Below are positions 48,196 to 59,259 of a stretch of DNA of 64,000 nucleotides, piece by piece (position 1 is the first letter of the stretch; the number at the start of each line of letters is the position of its first letter). This DNA comes from Steromphala cineraria (taxonomy: Eukaryota > Mollusca > Gastropoda > Trochida > Trochidae): the NCBI GenBank assembly GCA_916613615.1, contig OU744731.1, positions 52,676,645 through 52,740,644 of the forward strand, read 5' to 3'. A program made the translations under genes and the position numbers. A model generated the notes under the pieces. That model worked only from the letters and a program-made list of their open reading frames with translations. It was not told the origin of the DNA and ran no database searches.

Positions 48196-48559
48196 GGGGC
48201 AGTAGCACGGAGCACGTTTTTTCAAAACTTTATGTTTTCAATTTTTCACTGATTTGTTTTTAATTGTATGCTAAATCTATTATTTTGATAGTGTCAACAA
48301 TTTCCGAGTTTACACAAACCAATCATCCATAGTCAGAAAACAAATAATAAAGATATATACATTAAGTCCATTGCCTGCCGTTTTTGTGTGAACACCTTTA
48401 ATCCATTTTGTGTAATAAAAGGGAATCTCATGGCTGAGCTTTACATTATATACATGTATTTGATTTATAACTGCTTCATTTAGTTTAAAAACATCGTCTT
48501 TCATTTGAAACGTTTTGTTTTCATTTCCCTTATATTCCCCCTAAAAATGTGCTACGGCG
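48196..48559 (-). mobile_element. MITE family A, copy 2
   Basis: Ends are GGGGCAGTAGCACGGAGCAC (with an internal duplication) and AAATGTGCTACGGCG. It shares ACACAAACCAATCATCCATAGT, TTTTGTGTGAACACCTTTAA and CTTATATTCCCCCTAAAA (antisense) with the other copies. It lies between HSPA13 and the LINE-bearing unit. Confidence 0.8.
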
Positions 48560-49197
48560 TTGTTTGAAGGGCGTGTTATTCAAAAGCGTTCAGTAACATG
48601 TATAACTTTGAAGATATGAAATAACCCTTTTACAACCGTAGCTATCACTCGTAGCTTAACCTTTCATGCAATTAATATGGTATCGTTTCTCTTGCCCCTG
48701 AGTGTATATATCTGCTCCATAAATTACGCGTCACGTAAGCCTATGTGGTATCTTTCAGTTTTAAGGATTTTGTATTTGTTTATATATGACATTTGTGAAA
48801 AATGATATGTTTCTTTAAAAAAAATCTGTTTTATATAAATTTTGTCGCAATCGTGATGATTCGTGATTTAAATGTTTTTACGGATTTCAAGCAATTTTGC
48901 GCAGGTAGTCCATCGCTGACATATCAAAACTGAGAGGCAATAGCAAGTTTCTATCACATTCATAAGGTCAAAACATTTATTACTCATAAAAGAAAACATC
49001 AATTATTCAGTGAAAAGTTTTTGCGGCCATTTTTTCGCGAACACCTTTGAGTAACATTTATTTTCCTTTGTCTAGATCTTACTTTATTAACAAACATATC
49101 ATGGTACTGTCCGTTTATGATTTAACTTAAACGTTTATATATCGTACGAAATACAAGCATTTTGTAGCATGTCCACGGAATAATGTTGTAGATGTGT
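48560..49197. other. non-coding, no feature recognised
   Basis: AT-rich intergenic sequence. No exon, RNA gene or repeat family was recognised. Confidence 0.5.
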
Positions 49198-49544
49198 CAT
49201 TCTCTCCCCACAGAGGCAACTCAGTCATACCTGATTAGGCTCTGTTCTATTATGCCTAGATCCTGGGGTTCCGGTAGATTGCCCTAGCGGCAAAAAGTTG
49301 TTACTTAAAATATCTCCCTTATTTGCAGCCAATGATAACACCTTTTAGATATCCATGACTTGGGGAGTTCTTAACGGTCAGATAGTGACATTGAAAATAT
49401 TATGTCTTTATGTTTATTTTTCATTAACAGTGTGAGAGGGAAACAATTTGAAAATCTGGTATGGATAGGGTTTTTCATTAGATAGAAACTGTTTTATAAT
49501 TGTGTAAATTAATATTTGTTTTATGATAGATTTTATTTTACTGA

Positions 49545-51415
49545 TAATAATAATAATAATAATAATGGGCATTTATAAAGCGCTATATCCATACACAAGG
49601 TGCATGCTCAAAGCGCATTGAAAATAAGAAAATTTAAGGTGATGAGATGAAATGCTATGAAATAAAGCCTAAAAGTAATACTGGTAGCATTGATTAAGGA
49701 TATTTATAATTAGAGTCTATGGGTAGAATCTATGAATAATAGCTAGAAAATAGATGAGTTTTGAGCTGTGATTTAAAAACAGTCAGTGAGGATGACATTT
49801 TGATGACATAAGGAAGTTGGTTCCAAAGTCTTGGAGCAGTACAGCTGAAAGATTTAAGTCCATAACTGGTGTTTTTATACTTTGGCATCTGGAGAAGCTT
49901 CAAATTCTGGGATCGAAGATCTTTTGCAGGGGTATAGTCCTCCAAGGAATTTAAAAGATATGCTGGAGCCATATTATGTTGACATTTGTAAGTAATACAT
50001 AGAACTTTAAATTTGATTCTCGCTTCGATGGGAAGCCAATGTAGACACTTAAGCACAGGTGTTATGTGACATGCTTTTGGTGTTCTGGTCACAATTCTTG
50101 CCGCTACGTTCTGAACTTTCTGGAGCTTGTACAACTGACGTTTACTGATTCCAATCAGTAAGCTATTACTATAGTCAAGTCGTGAATGAACAAGCATTTG
50201 CACAAGTATTTTGGCGGCATCTCTGGTTATAAGATGACGTATTTGACTGATGCAACGGAGATGATAATAGCAAGTTTTACAGAGTTTATCTATGTGTGAG
50301 TTCATTGAAAGTTGAGAATCAATGATGACTCCAAGATTTCTTGCATGGTCAGTAAAAGGGATTGTAGCAGTTCCGATTTCAACAGAGGTAGCTTGAATAT
50401 CACGCAAATTACGTTTAGTTCCTACTAACAGTGCCTCTGTTTTCTCATCATTTAACTTCAGCATATTTGATGACATCCATGACTTGATATCAGTTGTGCA
50501 ATCAGTAGTACGTTGCAGAGCCTCCTGTACATTTTCTGGCTTGAAACTGTCAATCAGTTGCGTATCATCAGCATAAGACTGATGATCCATTTTATTATCC
50601 TCTATCACTCTAGCAAGACTATTAGTATAGAGTACAAACAGCACTGGACCCAGCACAGATTCTTGAGGTACTCCACACGCAAGTGAAAAGCGTTTAGACT
50701 CTGCTTGATGTATAACCACGGTTTGTGATCTGTTTTTTAAATACGATTCAATCCAGGAGAGCGCAACATTTGTTACACCCATCTCCAGTTGAAGTTTCGA
50801 AAGTAGAAGCATGTGATCCACAGTGTCAAAAGCTGCCGACAGATCTAAGAGTGTTAATGTAGCAATATTCCCTGAATCCACCCGACTTCTTAGTTCGTCC
50901 ATGACTCGTAGCAAAGCCGTTTCTGTACTGTGGTTATCACGATATGCAGATTGGAAATCATCCATAAGCTCATATTCTCGAAGATGATCCTTAAGTCTTA
51001 CATTCACGGCCTTTTCAATGATTTTCGATATAAATGACACATTTGATACAGGCCTATAGTTTCTCAGATTGTTAGGATATCCAAGTCACTTTTCTTTAAA
51101 AGAGGCTTCACAATAGCAGATTTAAGAGAGTCTGGAAAAACTCCACTTGATATACTTGAATTCACCAGATTCGTTATGAAAGGAAGAAGTAAATCTAGAT
51201 AATCCATCAACATAGAAGTGGGAATAGGGTCCAGCGAACAAGTTGTTTTCTTTGATGCTCTTATAATCTTCTCAATTTCTTGTTGGGAGAAAGGTTCAAA
51301 AGTGGGCAATTCATGGCGAGTTGATGATGCATCAGGAATTTCAGATTGTTTTGACATACTTGAAGAGTTTTTCAGATCTTCCTGAATATCCTTGATTTTG
51401 GTATCAACCAAATAA
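49545..51415 (-). mobile_element. 5'-truncated CR1/L2-like LINE
   Basis: Read on the minus strand, it begins inside ORF2 near 51415 and ends with a conserved 3' end, GCGCTTTGAGCATGCACC and ATATAGCGCTTTATAAATGC, followed by an (ATT)n tail (49542-49566). The endonuclease and N-terminal RT regions are absent. Simple-repeat tails and 5' truncation are normal for CR1/L2 elements. Confidence 0.8.
49730..51411 (-). pseudogene. LINE ORF2 reverse transcriptase, frameshifted
   Basis: The 5' part (51411 to about 51064) encodes the fingers region (FSQQEIEKIIRASKKTTCSLDPIPTSML, shown in part: CSLDPIPTSML, SLKSAIVKPLLKK). It runs into a stop at about 51064. The reading then continues one frame over with NYRPVS and FISKIIEKAV, down to a stop at 49730. 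The palm motifs are present: DLSAAFDTVDH, GVPQESVLGPVLF (G-P-Q box with E for G) and the catalytic SYADDTQL. One single-base shift near 51070 and the missing 5' half make it non-functional. The 49730-51040 frame opens with GTG, not ATG, which fits it being a continuation. Family: CR1/L2-like from the FQSAYRDNHSTETALLRV type of motif. Confidence 0.85.
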
Positions 51416-51870
51416 TAACTTATGAGAAGGTAAAATGCGATGGTTTGTAATATGAATAATTACCTCCCCTGGATGTTAAATTTCAACGAAAGCTTTGACG
51501 AACAACACGGAGATGGCCGAGGTTTTGCGAATGACCACTTTTGAAACGGCGTCGCTGATTGCACAACTAACTTCGATTGCCTCCAATCATATTTCTACCT
51601 TTCTAACCCGTGTATTAGCCGTAAAAGAACAGAGGCTAATTCAGGTATGACTGAGTTGCCTCTGTGGGGAGAGAATGCATTCTCTCACGCGTTTGAGGTA
51701 CTGGTATGAATCTCAATTTCATAAAACTATATGTATATAGTGATACAAGTACTTTTTGTATCCCGTAAATATTACGTCAATCGTTTCAGACTGGTACACA
51801 ATGGTCTGTCTATTTTCAGTTTGTACTAACGATAGAAGATGAGTATCACGTCCTCTTAAGTTCTCTTAAC

Positions 51871-52046
51871 CAGTTAACTTCTTTGAGAGACATTTTAGAA
51901 ATTGGAATGACAATAATGCAGAGTAATATATGGATGACAACTTCTTTGTTCATTGTATGCCACGTTTCGACGTTCTCAAGTTCAACGTCACAAAAATCTG
52001 TGTCGAAACATACAATGAACAAAGAAGTTGTCATCAATATATTCCT
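51871..52046. mobile_element. foldback MITE related to the 39389 palindrome
   Basis: Arms TATATGGATGACAACTTCTT / TGTTCATTGTATG (about 51926-51960) and CATACAATGAACAAAGAAG / TTGTCATCAATATATTCCT (about 52008-52046) are inverted. They are separated by a ~48-bp loop with CGTTTCGACGTTCTCAAG and a self-complementary AACGTC. The left flank (TTTGAGAGACATTTTAGAAA) is the inverted counterpart of 39500-39535. The longer loop suggests this is nearer the ancestral form. Confidence 0.75.
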
Positions 52047-52079
52047 CCGCTTTATTCTCTTAACCACTGTTATGTAAAA

Positions 52080-53770
52080 ACGAAGCATTGTCTGTAAGAG
52101 TTAAGATAAAGCTTCCCTCTCGATGTTCATGAATAATTTTAATGTTACAAAAGCTGAAACTTAAACTTTATTTCGCGTGATGTCAGTAAGGTTGTAATGT
52201 ATACCAGAAAAACGTCATAATAAACCAAGAAGTTCTCTTCTGAGTTGCATACACGCTGCTTAACGCATATGCGCTTGCATACATTTATCGGGAGCAAAAC
52301 CCGTTAACAAATTCCACCTCAGGGTTATTCCAAGAAGAAAATATTTAACAAAAACAAAACAAAGTAAGTCACTATTTTACTTAATTCATTTATTCAAAAA
52401 AAGCTTCTTAAAAAACTCAAAAAGCAAGTTAAATCTTTTCAACATGTTCATAAACGAAAGGTAATAAAAAAAACCCCAGGAATTGTCGATTAAATAATAA
52501 AATAATAAATTATTGTCCCATTTGAAAGAGTACATGTATTTGTGAAAGGGGTATAAGGCACTTTAGTTACACGATATCTTTATAGCAATTTCGCCAATTT
52601 ACAGTATAAGCGTTTTCCAGCCCCTCAAAAACACAATAAAATCGTTGGATCTACTGTTCACACATAAATTGCAGTAAACATTTTTATACAACAATCACAT
52701 GCAGGAGCTCACATTTCAACTGTATGGTGGTCTTACATCACAAATAACATCAGGAACCAGGAATGAAGCAGTGCAAAACATCAATATTTATAAAAAATAT
52801 AAATAAACAAATCAAAGAACCATTTTGTGACAGACAAAATTCGAGGGATATTCCTTTTTTCGGCATTTACAATATACAAGCGAATGAAATTAACTACCAA
52901 AGATATGTTGCTGGTTGAAACGATAAATCATGTATACTTTTAACAGCATTCTGTCACAAATTAAATTCATCACCTCGAAATTCGGCTCCACAAAATACCT
53001 CGGTGGGACTGTCCCTTTAACAAATCACAGTTAAGCCGGCAAAAAATGTTCAAAACACCAGTGTGCATATGTACAAAACACACCATAGGACAATAACACA
53101 CATCTGCTGGTGACAAAGTTAAAATAATATTACTAACTATTCTTCAAAAATGTATAAACTGAACAGAAAATAACAATAATTTATGCCATCATAATTACTG
53201 AAAGCAATGATACAATGTCTCAGTCTTCATAGTCAAGATTGCCCACAACAATAGTAAAACGTTATGAAAACAATCATCTTCAAATATTATCTAAAAAAAA
53301 TATTAAAATGTCACGGTATCAATCTAAAACGACAGTAAAACGTTAGGGTATCACATGCCTTCAAAGATTATTTTAAACAAAAGTAAAACATTAGTTACAT
53401 TACGGTATCAATCGCCTTCAAAGATTATCTAAAACAGTAGTCAAACGATACAATATCAATCACTTTCAACGGAAACCTCAACCAATATTGGCAATAGTAA
53501 AACTTTAATGTAACTTTTCCCGCAAAGCTTACCTAAACTAATAGTATAACAACCATCGTCAAAGGTACTTAATAAAACAACTGCACAACGGAAAAAAATG
53601 ATTGATAGACTAAGGTTATGAAAACGAAAGCAAAATCAAAACTATTGTACAAAATTTATTTTAAAAAAACACACGATTTTTAACAATAACTTCTTTATTG
53701 TGAACATTTATGACGTTCTTCATCTAGCGATTGGCGAATGAGTAAGCGTCACACTTGATTCTAACTCCTT
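52080..53770. other. non-coding, AT-rich
   Basis: No exon was recognised. GGGACTGTCCCTTTAA at 53006-53022, echoed by GGACTGTCCCTTTAA at 54482-54496, looks like one end of a TTAA-flanked MITE family, but I could not find matching opposite ends. Words such as GTCAAACG/GTAAAACG with ATTATCTAAAA recur loosely at 53250-53480 and suggest an old tandem repeat. Confidence 0.4.
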
Positions 53771-53774
53771 TTTT

Positions 53775-54072
53775 AGCACGTTTTTAGGGGGAATATAAGG
53801 TGATGTCAGGAAAATAAAAATAAATGGTTCCAAAAGACAATGTATTTACAAAATAAAACAGTAATAAATCAATTACGCAAAAATACTTTAAGGTGTTCAC
53901 ACAAAAATGGCAGCCAATGACTTTTATGTGAATAATGATAATTTGTACTCTATGGATGATTTGTTTGTGTATTCAGATTTTTGACACCATCAAAATAATA
54001 AATTTAGCATTAACGTACAATTATCAGTGAAAAATTGAAAACAATGTTTTGAAAAAAACGTGCTACTGCCCC
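53775..54072 (+). mobile_element. MITE family A, copy 3
   Basis: It begins AGCACGTTTTTAGGGGGAAT (the outer bases of the left end are eroded) and ends AACGTGCTACTGCCCC. Shared words are ATATAAGGTGATGTCA, AAGGTGTTCACACAAAAATG, CTATGGATGATT and CGTACAATTATCAGTGAAA. There is no ORF. Confidence 0.8.
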
Positions 54073-55030
54073 TTAAGACACTATATCTATCGGCTTTCAT
54101 CCGTCATTTTTGAAGTTTTAGCAATGGGATAAAAACAAACCTGCCGTATTGTGACAAGTGATGAACAAAGCTAAGATTTGAGTAACTAGTTGATAGATAA
54201 TGAACATATTTACAAATAACTCATAATACATTAGTTATCGGTTAAGACATTGTTATGCCACAATAATGCCTTCTGTGCTCATAGTTCTGTTTTGTGTCAT
54301 TTCACTATGCTTTGTTTTGTTTTTTGTATTTTTGTTGAGTTATTCAAATTTGTAAATCTCTGAACAACTAAAATGTTATAACCTGCTAAATGTAATTAAA
54401 TGTGAAATAACCATGTAAAAATCTTTTTATGCACAAATAGAAAAGTCCTCTTGAATTTCCACACGAAAATACGCCGATAGGACTGTCCCTTTAAGAATCA
54501 AGCAGATAAAAGAGGAATATCACCTGACATGACTTGCTGTTCACAATAAAGAAGATGTTATGATGAAAATGTGCTTTACGTTTACACTCAGCTAATGAAA
54601 AAAACACAATGATACAAATGTTGAAAATATACATTCTTAATAAATACGGTTAATAATAGTAATACCGTGTTAAAAAAACAACAACAAATGACATATTTTC
54701 AATTATCATCATTTAAATAGAACTACCATTAAAACAACTAATCAAAAATTAAACGTGGTGGAAAGGTTTCAGGCTACGATCTTTACGGCTGTATAAACTT
54801 AGCCGGAAGTTGGACCGATTTGGTTTGATTGTTTATGTTCTAATCTATATAAATAAATTAATAAATAAATAAATTACCTTTTAAAATACCTATTATGTTT
54901 ATCTATTAGACAACAAATTTTAGTAAGGGAAATATCAAACTACATAAATGAATGTTCTCATACATTGAATTGTCGATAGTTCAGTATAACGATATGATCA
55001 TGTACAATAACTGGTACTGGTAAGTTGTTA

Positions 55031-55296
55031 GGGGCAGTAGCACGTTTTTTGATAATTTTATATTTTAAAATTTTCAATGACAATTGTAAGTTGATGCTAA
55101 ATGTATTATTTTGACAATGACAAAAAATCTCATTACACAAGCTAATAATCCATAGTCAGAGTATGGCTAAACTTTACGTTATATATTTGAGTTACTACTG
55201 CTCAATTTAGTTTAAATACATTTCTTTCAATTAGAACCATTAATTTTCATTTTCTTGACATCACCTTATATTCCCCCTAAAACGTGCTACTGCCCT
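55031..55296 (-). mobile_element. MITE family A, copy 4
   Basis: Ends GGGGCAGTAGCACGTTTTTT and AAAACGTGCTACTGCCC are the best-preserved inverted repeats of the family. On the plus strand the body is antisense to copies 1, 3 and 5 (ACATCACCTTATATTCCCCC). It is a few hundred bp downstream of the RO60 stop codon, so it may lie in that gene's 3' UTR. Confidence 0.85.
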
Positions 55297-55697
55297 TTTA
55301 AATGTTCATCAATGGTGGTGAAGAAATATTTACAAATGCATAATCTTACGTCCTTTAAATATCTTTACCAATAGATATATACATTTAATTAAAAACATTA
55401 CCAAATTCCATGATTGGAATCTGTAGTTTCGATTTCTCTTCCAAATTTTTTTAAGTGGATATCTATTGCTAAATCATAATTGACCATGTTCCGAGGATAA
55501 ATTATAATAAATTTGCTGGGATACGAACTTGTTATATCAGAGGTCTCCTGTTCTCAACGACCTTTTAAGGAGAGGGGACCGCTGTTAGATTGAGTTTGAA
55601 TCACAGTAGATGTCGTTTACAATTGTTTTTTTCGGAATATGCTCTATTTTAGCCAGACAGGGATGTCTACATTTTATATAATCGGATATGTTACAGT

Positions 55698-57347
55698 TCA
55701 TATTTCCCCCATTACGAACGACCGCATGGCTTCCGGTGCCGCAGAGTCGAACCCGACAACATCCATCATTCCGGGATCATCCGGGTCAGCGATTGTGAAG
55801 TTGTTACTCGCCATGCCACATACGATCAGACGAGCATCCCACAATCCACTCCACTTCCGGTATTTGCGCACAGCTTCAGACGGATGGACTGCACCATACC
55901 ATGTCTCACAGTCCGTGTACACAACGAAGACGTCAAACATCTTTTTGTTTTCCTTTGCCCAGACCATAGGCAGCGCGCAGTCGGTCCCGCCAAATGATAG
56001 TCCGCTTGTCTTCTTGATCACCTGGTTCAGAGTGTTGTCCGCACAGATGTTCATTGGTGTCAGGTGGTCGCAGAAGGCCACAACTTCGCTGTTGGGCTCC
56101 GTCCTCTTTACAACCATCATCATGGCCGCCGCGGCGTCTCTGCAGTAAACGGTTGGAGTTCCTAAGATCGGACAACACATGGATCCACTGACATCCACTG
56201 CGAGGAGGTACCGCTTGTTGGTTGGTGCGACGAACTTGAAGGAAAGGTGAAAGGCTTTGTCCAGGGCACCTAGAATTCTCTGCGTTGGTTGCCACGTAAG
56301 CTTGCCCTTGTCTCCCTGCCCTCGTTCGTACGTTTTCAGTGCAACTAAGACATTGAAGGGGTGGATTCTTGCCTGTTTGAGAGCTTCTGGGTCTGTAAGT
56401 TTTGAGACAACAATGGTTTCGCCATCGTTGCCTTCGGCGATGACACTGATAGATGTCATTTTGGCTAGATTTCTGAGCATGGCGGTCATGGGCATGTTCT
56501 TGAGTAGTTGCCTCCACACTGCAGAAGAATGCAGAAGGGTCGTTGGGATATGTTCTCTAACCAACCCATGTTTCTGGATCATTTCAACAATCTCCGTCTC
56601 GTCTGTTGTCTCTTTCGCCTTATCCACAACTGTGAGGAACTCTAGAACCTTCTTCACTGGGGAGTCTTCTGGAAGATCTTCCTTATCATACATCGTCTTG
56701 GTCTCCTTCAGGCCCTTCACAGAGTACCGGAGGACAACAGCAATGGCGTCGCAGACTGGTTTCGTGTGAGAGAGACGCAGCACATCTCTGTGGGACCAGC
56801 CTCCTCTGTTCCTGTACTTGGTAACATGCATGGCCAGCTTTAGAGGCTTTTCTGAGAACCTGTTGTACCATTCTGAGATGGCCTTCCTCTGCGCTCTCCC
56901 CCAACCGGTGGTGGACCCAATCTCCTCGCACCTCTGAATAAACTCGAACAGGAAGGTGGGAATCCTACATATGTCCCCCACAGACTTGTAAGCCTGCTGC
57001 TTCGTGACAAGATCCTGGCTGCGTGCGCAGATGGCCAAAGCGAGGAGAATGGACGTCTGTTTGGCTGTACGTCCCTCCAGACTAAAGTCCTTGATTGTTT
57101 GCACCGCCTCAAGACCTTTCCCCGCCTCAATCAGACTCTTGATACAAGTCACATTCTCCGCAGTAAGTTTCTGCACGGTGGCGTAGTACGTGCCTCCCTC
57201 CGACCCAAGACACAGGAATCGCTTGAGACGAACTAGATCGTCCACTTTCCACGTGTATCCCCCGGCACTGTTCATCACCTGGTCGGCGCAGATAGGGGCG
57301 GACTGGGGCACGTCTTCCGTGACAACATTGTTGGCGTGGAAATCCAT
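55698..57347 (-). CDS. RO60: RNA-binding protein Ro60 (TROVE2)
   Basis: Ring-shaped protein that binds Y RNAs and the ends of misfolded small RNAs in nucleus and cytoplasm. The single coding exon encodes 549 residues from the ATG at 57347 (MDFHANNVV). The frame is open a little further upstream but without ATG, and an acceptor TTTTGTAG lies at about 57391. That matches vertebrate Ro60 (about 540). The TROVE HEAT-repeat domain spans about residues 20-370 (SAGGYTWKVDDLVRLKRFLC, GWGRAQRKAISEWY, RNRGGWSHRDVLRLSHTKP). A von Willebrand A-like domain follows, with the metal-site motif LLAVDVSGSM at about 381-390 and GGTDCALPM downstream. No break is present. Absence of coding introns raises the question of retroposition, but the upstream spliced leader and full integrity argue for the ordinary gene. 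Confidence 0.95.
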   Translation of the reverse strand: MDFHANNVVTEDVPQSAPICADQVMNSAGGYTWKVDDLVRLKRFLCLGSEGGTYYATVQKLTAENVTCIKSLIEAGKGLEAVQTIKDFSLEGRTAKQTSILLALAICARSQDLVTKQQAYKSVGDICRIPTFLFEFIQRCEEIGSTTGWGRAQRKAISEWYNRFSEKPLKLAMHVTKYRNRGGWSHRDVLRLSHTKPVCDAIAVVLRYSVKGLKETKTMYDKEDLPEDSPVKKVLEFLTVVDKAKETTDETEIVEMIQKHGLVREHIPTTLLHSSAVWRQLLKNMPMTAMLRNLAKMTSISVIAEGNDGETIVVSKLTDPEALKQARIHPFNVLVALKTYERGQGDKGKLTWQPTQRILGALDKAFHLSFKFVAPTNKRYLLAVDVSGSMCCPILGTPTVYCRDAAAAMMMVVKRTEPNSEVVAFCDHLTPMNICADNTLNQVIKKTSGLSFGGTDCALPMVWAKENKKMFDVFVVYTDCETWYGAVHPSEAVRKYRKWSGLWDARLIVCGMASNNFTIADPDDPGMMDVVGFDSAAPEAMRSFVMGEI

Positions 57348-57460
57348 CGTAATACGGGGCGTGGTTCCTGCTTTCAAGATGTGATGATTCTACAAAAGAC
57401 ATCAAACTGTTAAAATCTTGTTAAAAAATATATACCTTCAAGAGACTAATTATATTATAT

Positions 57461-57560
57461 CATACCATACCATACCATACCATACCATACCATACCATAC
57501 CATACCATACCATACCATACCATACCATACCATACCATACCATACCATACCATACCATAT
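57461..57560. repeat. (CATAC)n pentanucleotide microsatellite, about 20 units
   Basis: Twenty uninterrupted or nearly uninterrupted CATAC units, decaying to CATAT/TATTA at both edges. It lies about 70-170 bp upstream of the RO60 coding exon's acceptor site, on the intron side. Confidence 0.97.
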
Positions 57561-58856
57561 CATATTACATTATATTATAGTAAATTGATGCAACCTATAC
57601 TATCCTAAACTTGTCACTTCGTTTTAGTACTCCTGTTGACGTTAATCAAATATTGTTTCCAATGGGCAACATTTAATTTACTTTTCGTATATAGTAATAA
57701 AAACACGTTGTAGCGTTCACAAGCTACAATGATGTAATATATCTTCAAAAGAAGCGTGTACCTAACAGCTTCGTTTACAGGCACATGAGTGAATATATTG
57801 AGTACATGAGTGTTTCTAAGCTATTTAAAGTCATATGATCAATCCCAGCAGTCAATACAAGTACACAAGGGAAGTAACTCTGTTTTCACACAGTTTACCA
57901 TTACAAATTTCTTTTGTGAGGTTGGAGTAAGTTTATAAATAGTTTAGAATGATTAATGTTTTATCGATGATCCGACATTTTATAAGAGGTACTTTTTATT
58001 ATTTGAAGTTCAATTATTTAGCGCACAGAGAAGTAAGGGATAACATGGAGATCTTCACAACATCAAAGTCAAAATGGTATATCAGTAGGGGTAAATGTAA
58101 GAGTTCATATAAAAACTAAAAATACGATTGGGCTTTGTCAACCACGTTTCCATTCCTTCTCACAAAGGTTACTCAATTCAAATTTCCCACGTTATCACTG
58201 TTACGAGTTCACTAACCTCTGTGGGGAGAGTTTGCCCTGTTGTTAAAACATGATGAGACTTAAGCTGCCTGTTTGTGACATTATATGCACAGCATTACCC
58301 CATTTTAAGATACACCAACATTTTGCTACTTGCTTACGATTTTCGTTTGTTTACAAATGTAAAAAGGAACTTGAAATTTCCACCTTCAATTTGCGATAGG
58401 ATGCACTTGCATTATGTTAGCTAGAATACGGTTTGCATAACAACGTCTTAAATCATTATGTTAACAAGTTATAATTATCCGTTACGATATGATAAATACA
58501 TATATTCTATGTTCATCAAGTATATGATTTGACCAATACAAAGGTGTGAATTCATAAGGAAATTGGTCGTTGGTATAATACATTCAGTTCCTTGATGGGC
58601 GTTTTGAACAGAAGTTATTAGATGATCGTAATATATTTTTTTACAAAAAACTTATTGGCGTTTGAAATCATAATTACTGGGAGCATTCTTATGAAAGACG
58701 ATATGATAACGTTTGACCTGTCTGAACAATGTCTATCATATCTACGTTCAGTGTGTCAAGACCATGGCCTGTTTTTACACTCCGACATATATGTGATCAT
58801 GAGAGTGCAATACTAGAAGTACATCAATAATGTAAATTATTGAATTTCCACTAACA

Positions 58857-58990
58857 CCACCCCCCCCCCCCCCCCCCCCCCAATGATGCCTGTCATATGA
58901 CCACCCCAAATGTCTTTATGTTTTATGACCCACCCCCAAAGGCTGTCTTATTTTTTTTTGATCCACCCCAAAACTCACCGGCCCACCCCC
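58857..58990. repeat. poly-C tract and C-rich low-complexity region
   Basis: A run of about 22 C (58859-58880) is followed by repeated CCACCCC blocks with poly-T (58952-58960). Such tracts are prone to length change and sequencing error. Confidence 0.9.
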
Positions 58991-59133
58991 TGTAATAAAT
59001 GACCCTTATTATGTAAAGGGAATAATTCTTAAGACGAAGTTCCAATAAAACAAACCTTACCTTACCTTCACTGCTAACAAAGAGCATTGTTCATTATAAT
59101 CATGATGTGGAGTTAATAACGGATAGAACATAC

Positions 59134-59258
59134 CTCAGTGAAGAGTGGGATAATCCGGACCAGAAAATCAGTCTCTAGTCTATATGGCAGCAACCTACAC
59201 CGTCTTCTAACCCTCAAGCATGTGTCTGAAGAATCCTCAGAGAATGTTACTTATATAG
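59134..59258 (-). promoter_or_regulatory. putative RO60 promoter and non-coding first exon
   Basis: On the minus strand a TATA-like CTATATAAG lies at 59250-59258. About 25-30 bp downstream a start near 59225 would give a ~90-nt exon ending at 59134 with a good donor (CTGAG|GTATGT). It contains no ATG-led long frame, consistent with a 5' UTR exon. This is a sequence-based prediction only. Confidence 0.4.
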
Positions 59259-59259
59259 C

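Larger units (their letters stand above)
49198..51677. mobile_element. 2.5-kb unit bounded by 52-bp inverted repeats, enclosing a LINE
   Basis: 49198-49248 and 51626-51677 are inverted copies, with one 1-bp indel and one or two substitutions. Both contain ATTCTCTCCCCACAGAGGCA and ACTCAGTCATACCTGA. The words CCTCTGTGGGGAGAG also occur at 58217, so the sequence is a dispersed repeat. Most of the interior is the 5'-truncated LINE (49545-51415). Either a non-autonomous element received a LINE insertion, or two inverted repeat copies happen to flank it. Confidence 0.55.
57391..59133 (-). other. predicted RO60 5' UTR intron
   Basis: Inferred intron between a predicted non-coding first exon (59134 to about 59225) and the coding exon (acceptor TTTTGTAG ending at about 57391). 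The donor on the minus strand reads CTGAGGTATGT. It contains the (CATAC)n tract at 57461-57560, a CCTCTGTGGGGAGAG repeat fragment at 58217 and a C-rich patch at 58857-58990. No coding sequence was seen. Confidence 0.45.

Noticed and set aside
55698..57347. RO60 as a processed retrocopy
   Set aside because: The coding frame is intact and full length, no poly-A tract or target duplication is visible, and a plausible spliced leader exon with promoter lies upstream.
55933..57405. Several alternative frames over RO60 on both strands
   Set aside because: All overlap the well-supported RO60 frame and show no domain of their own.
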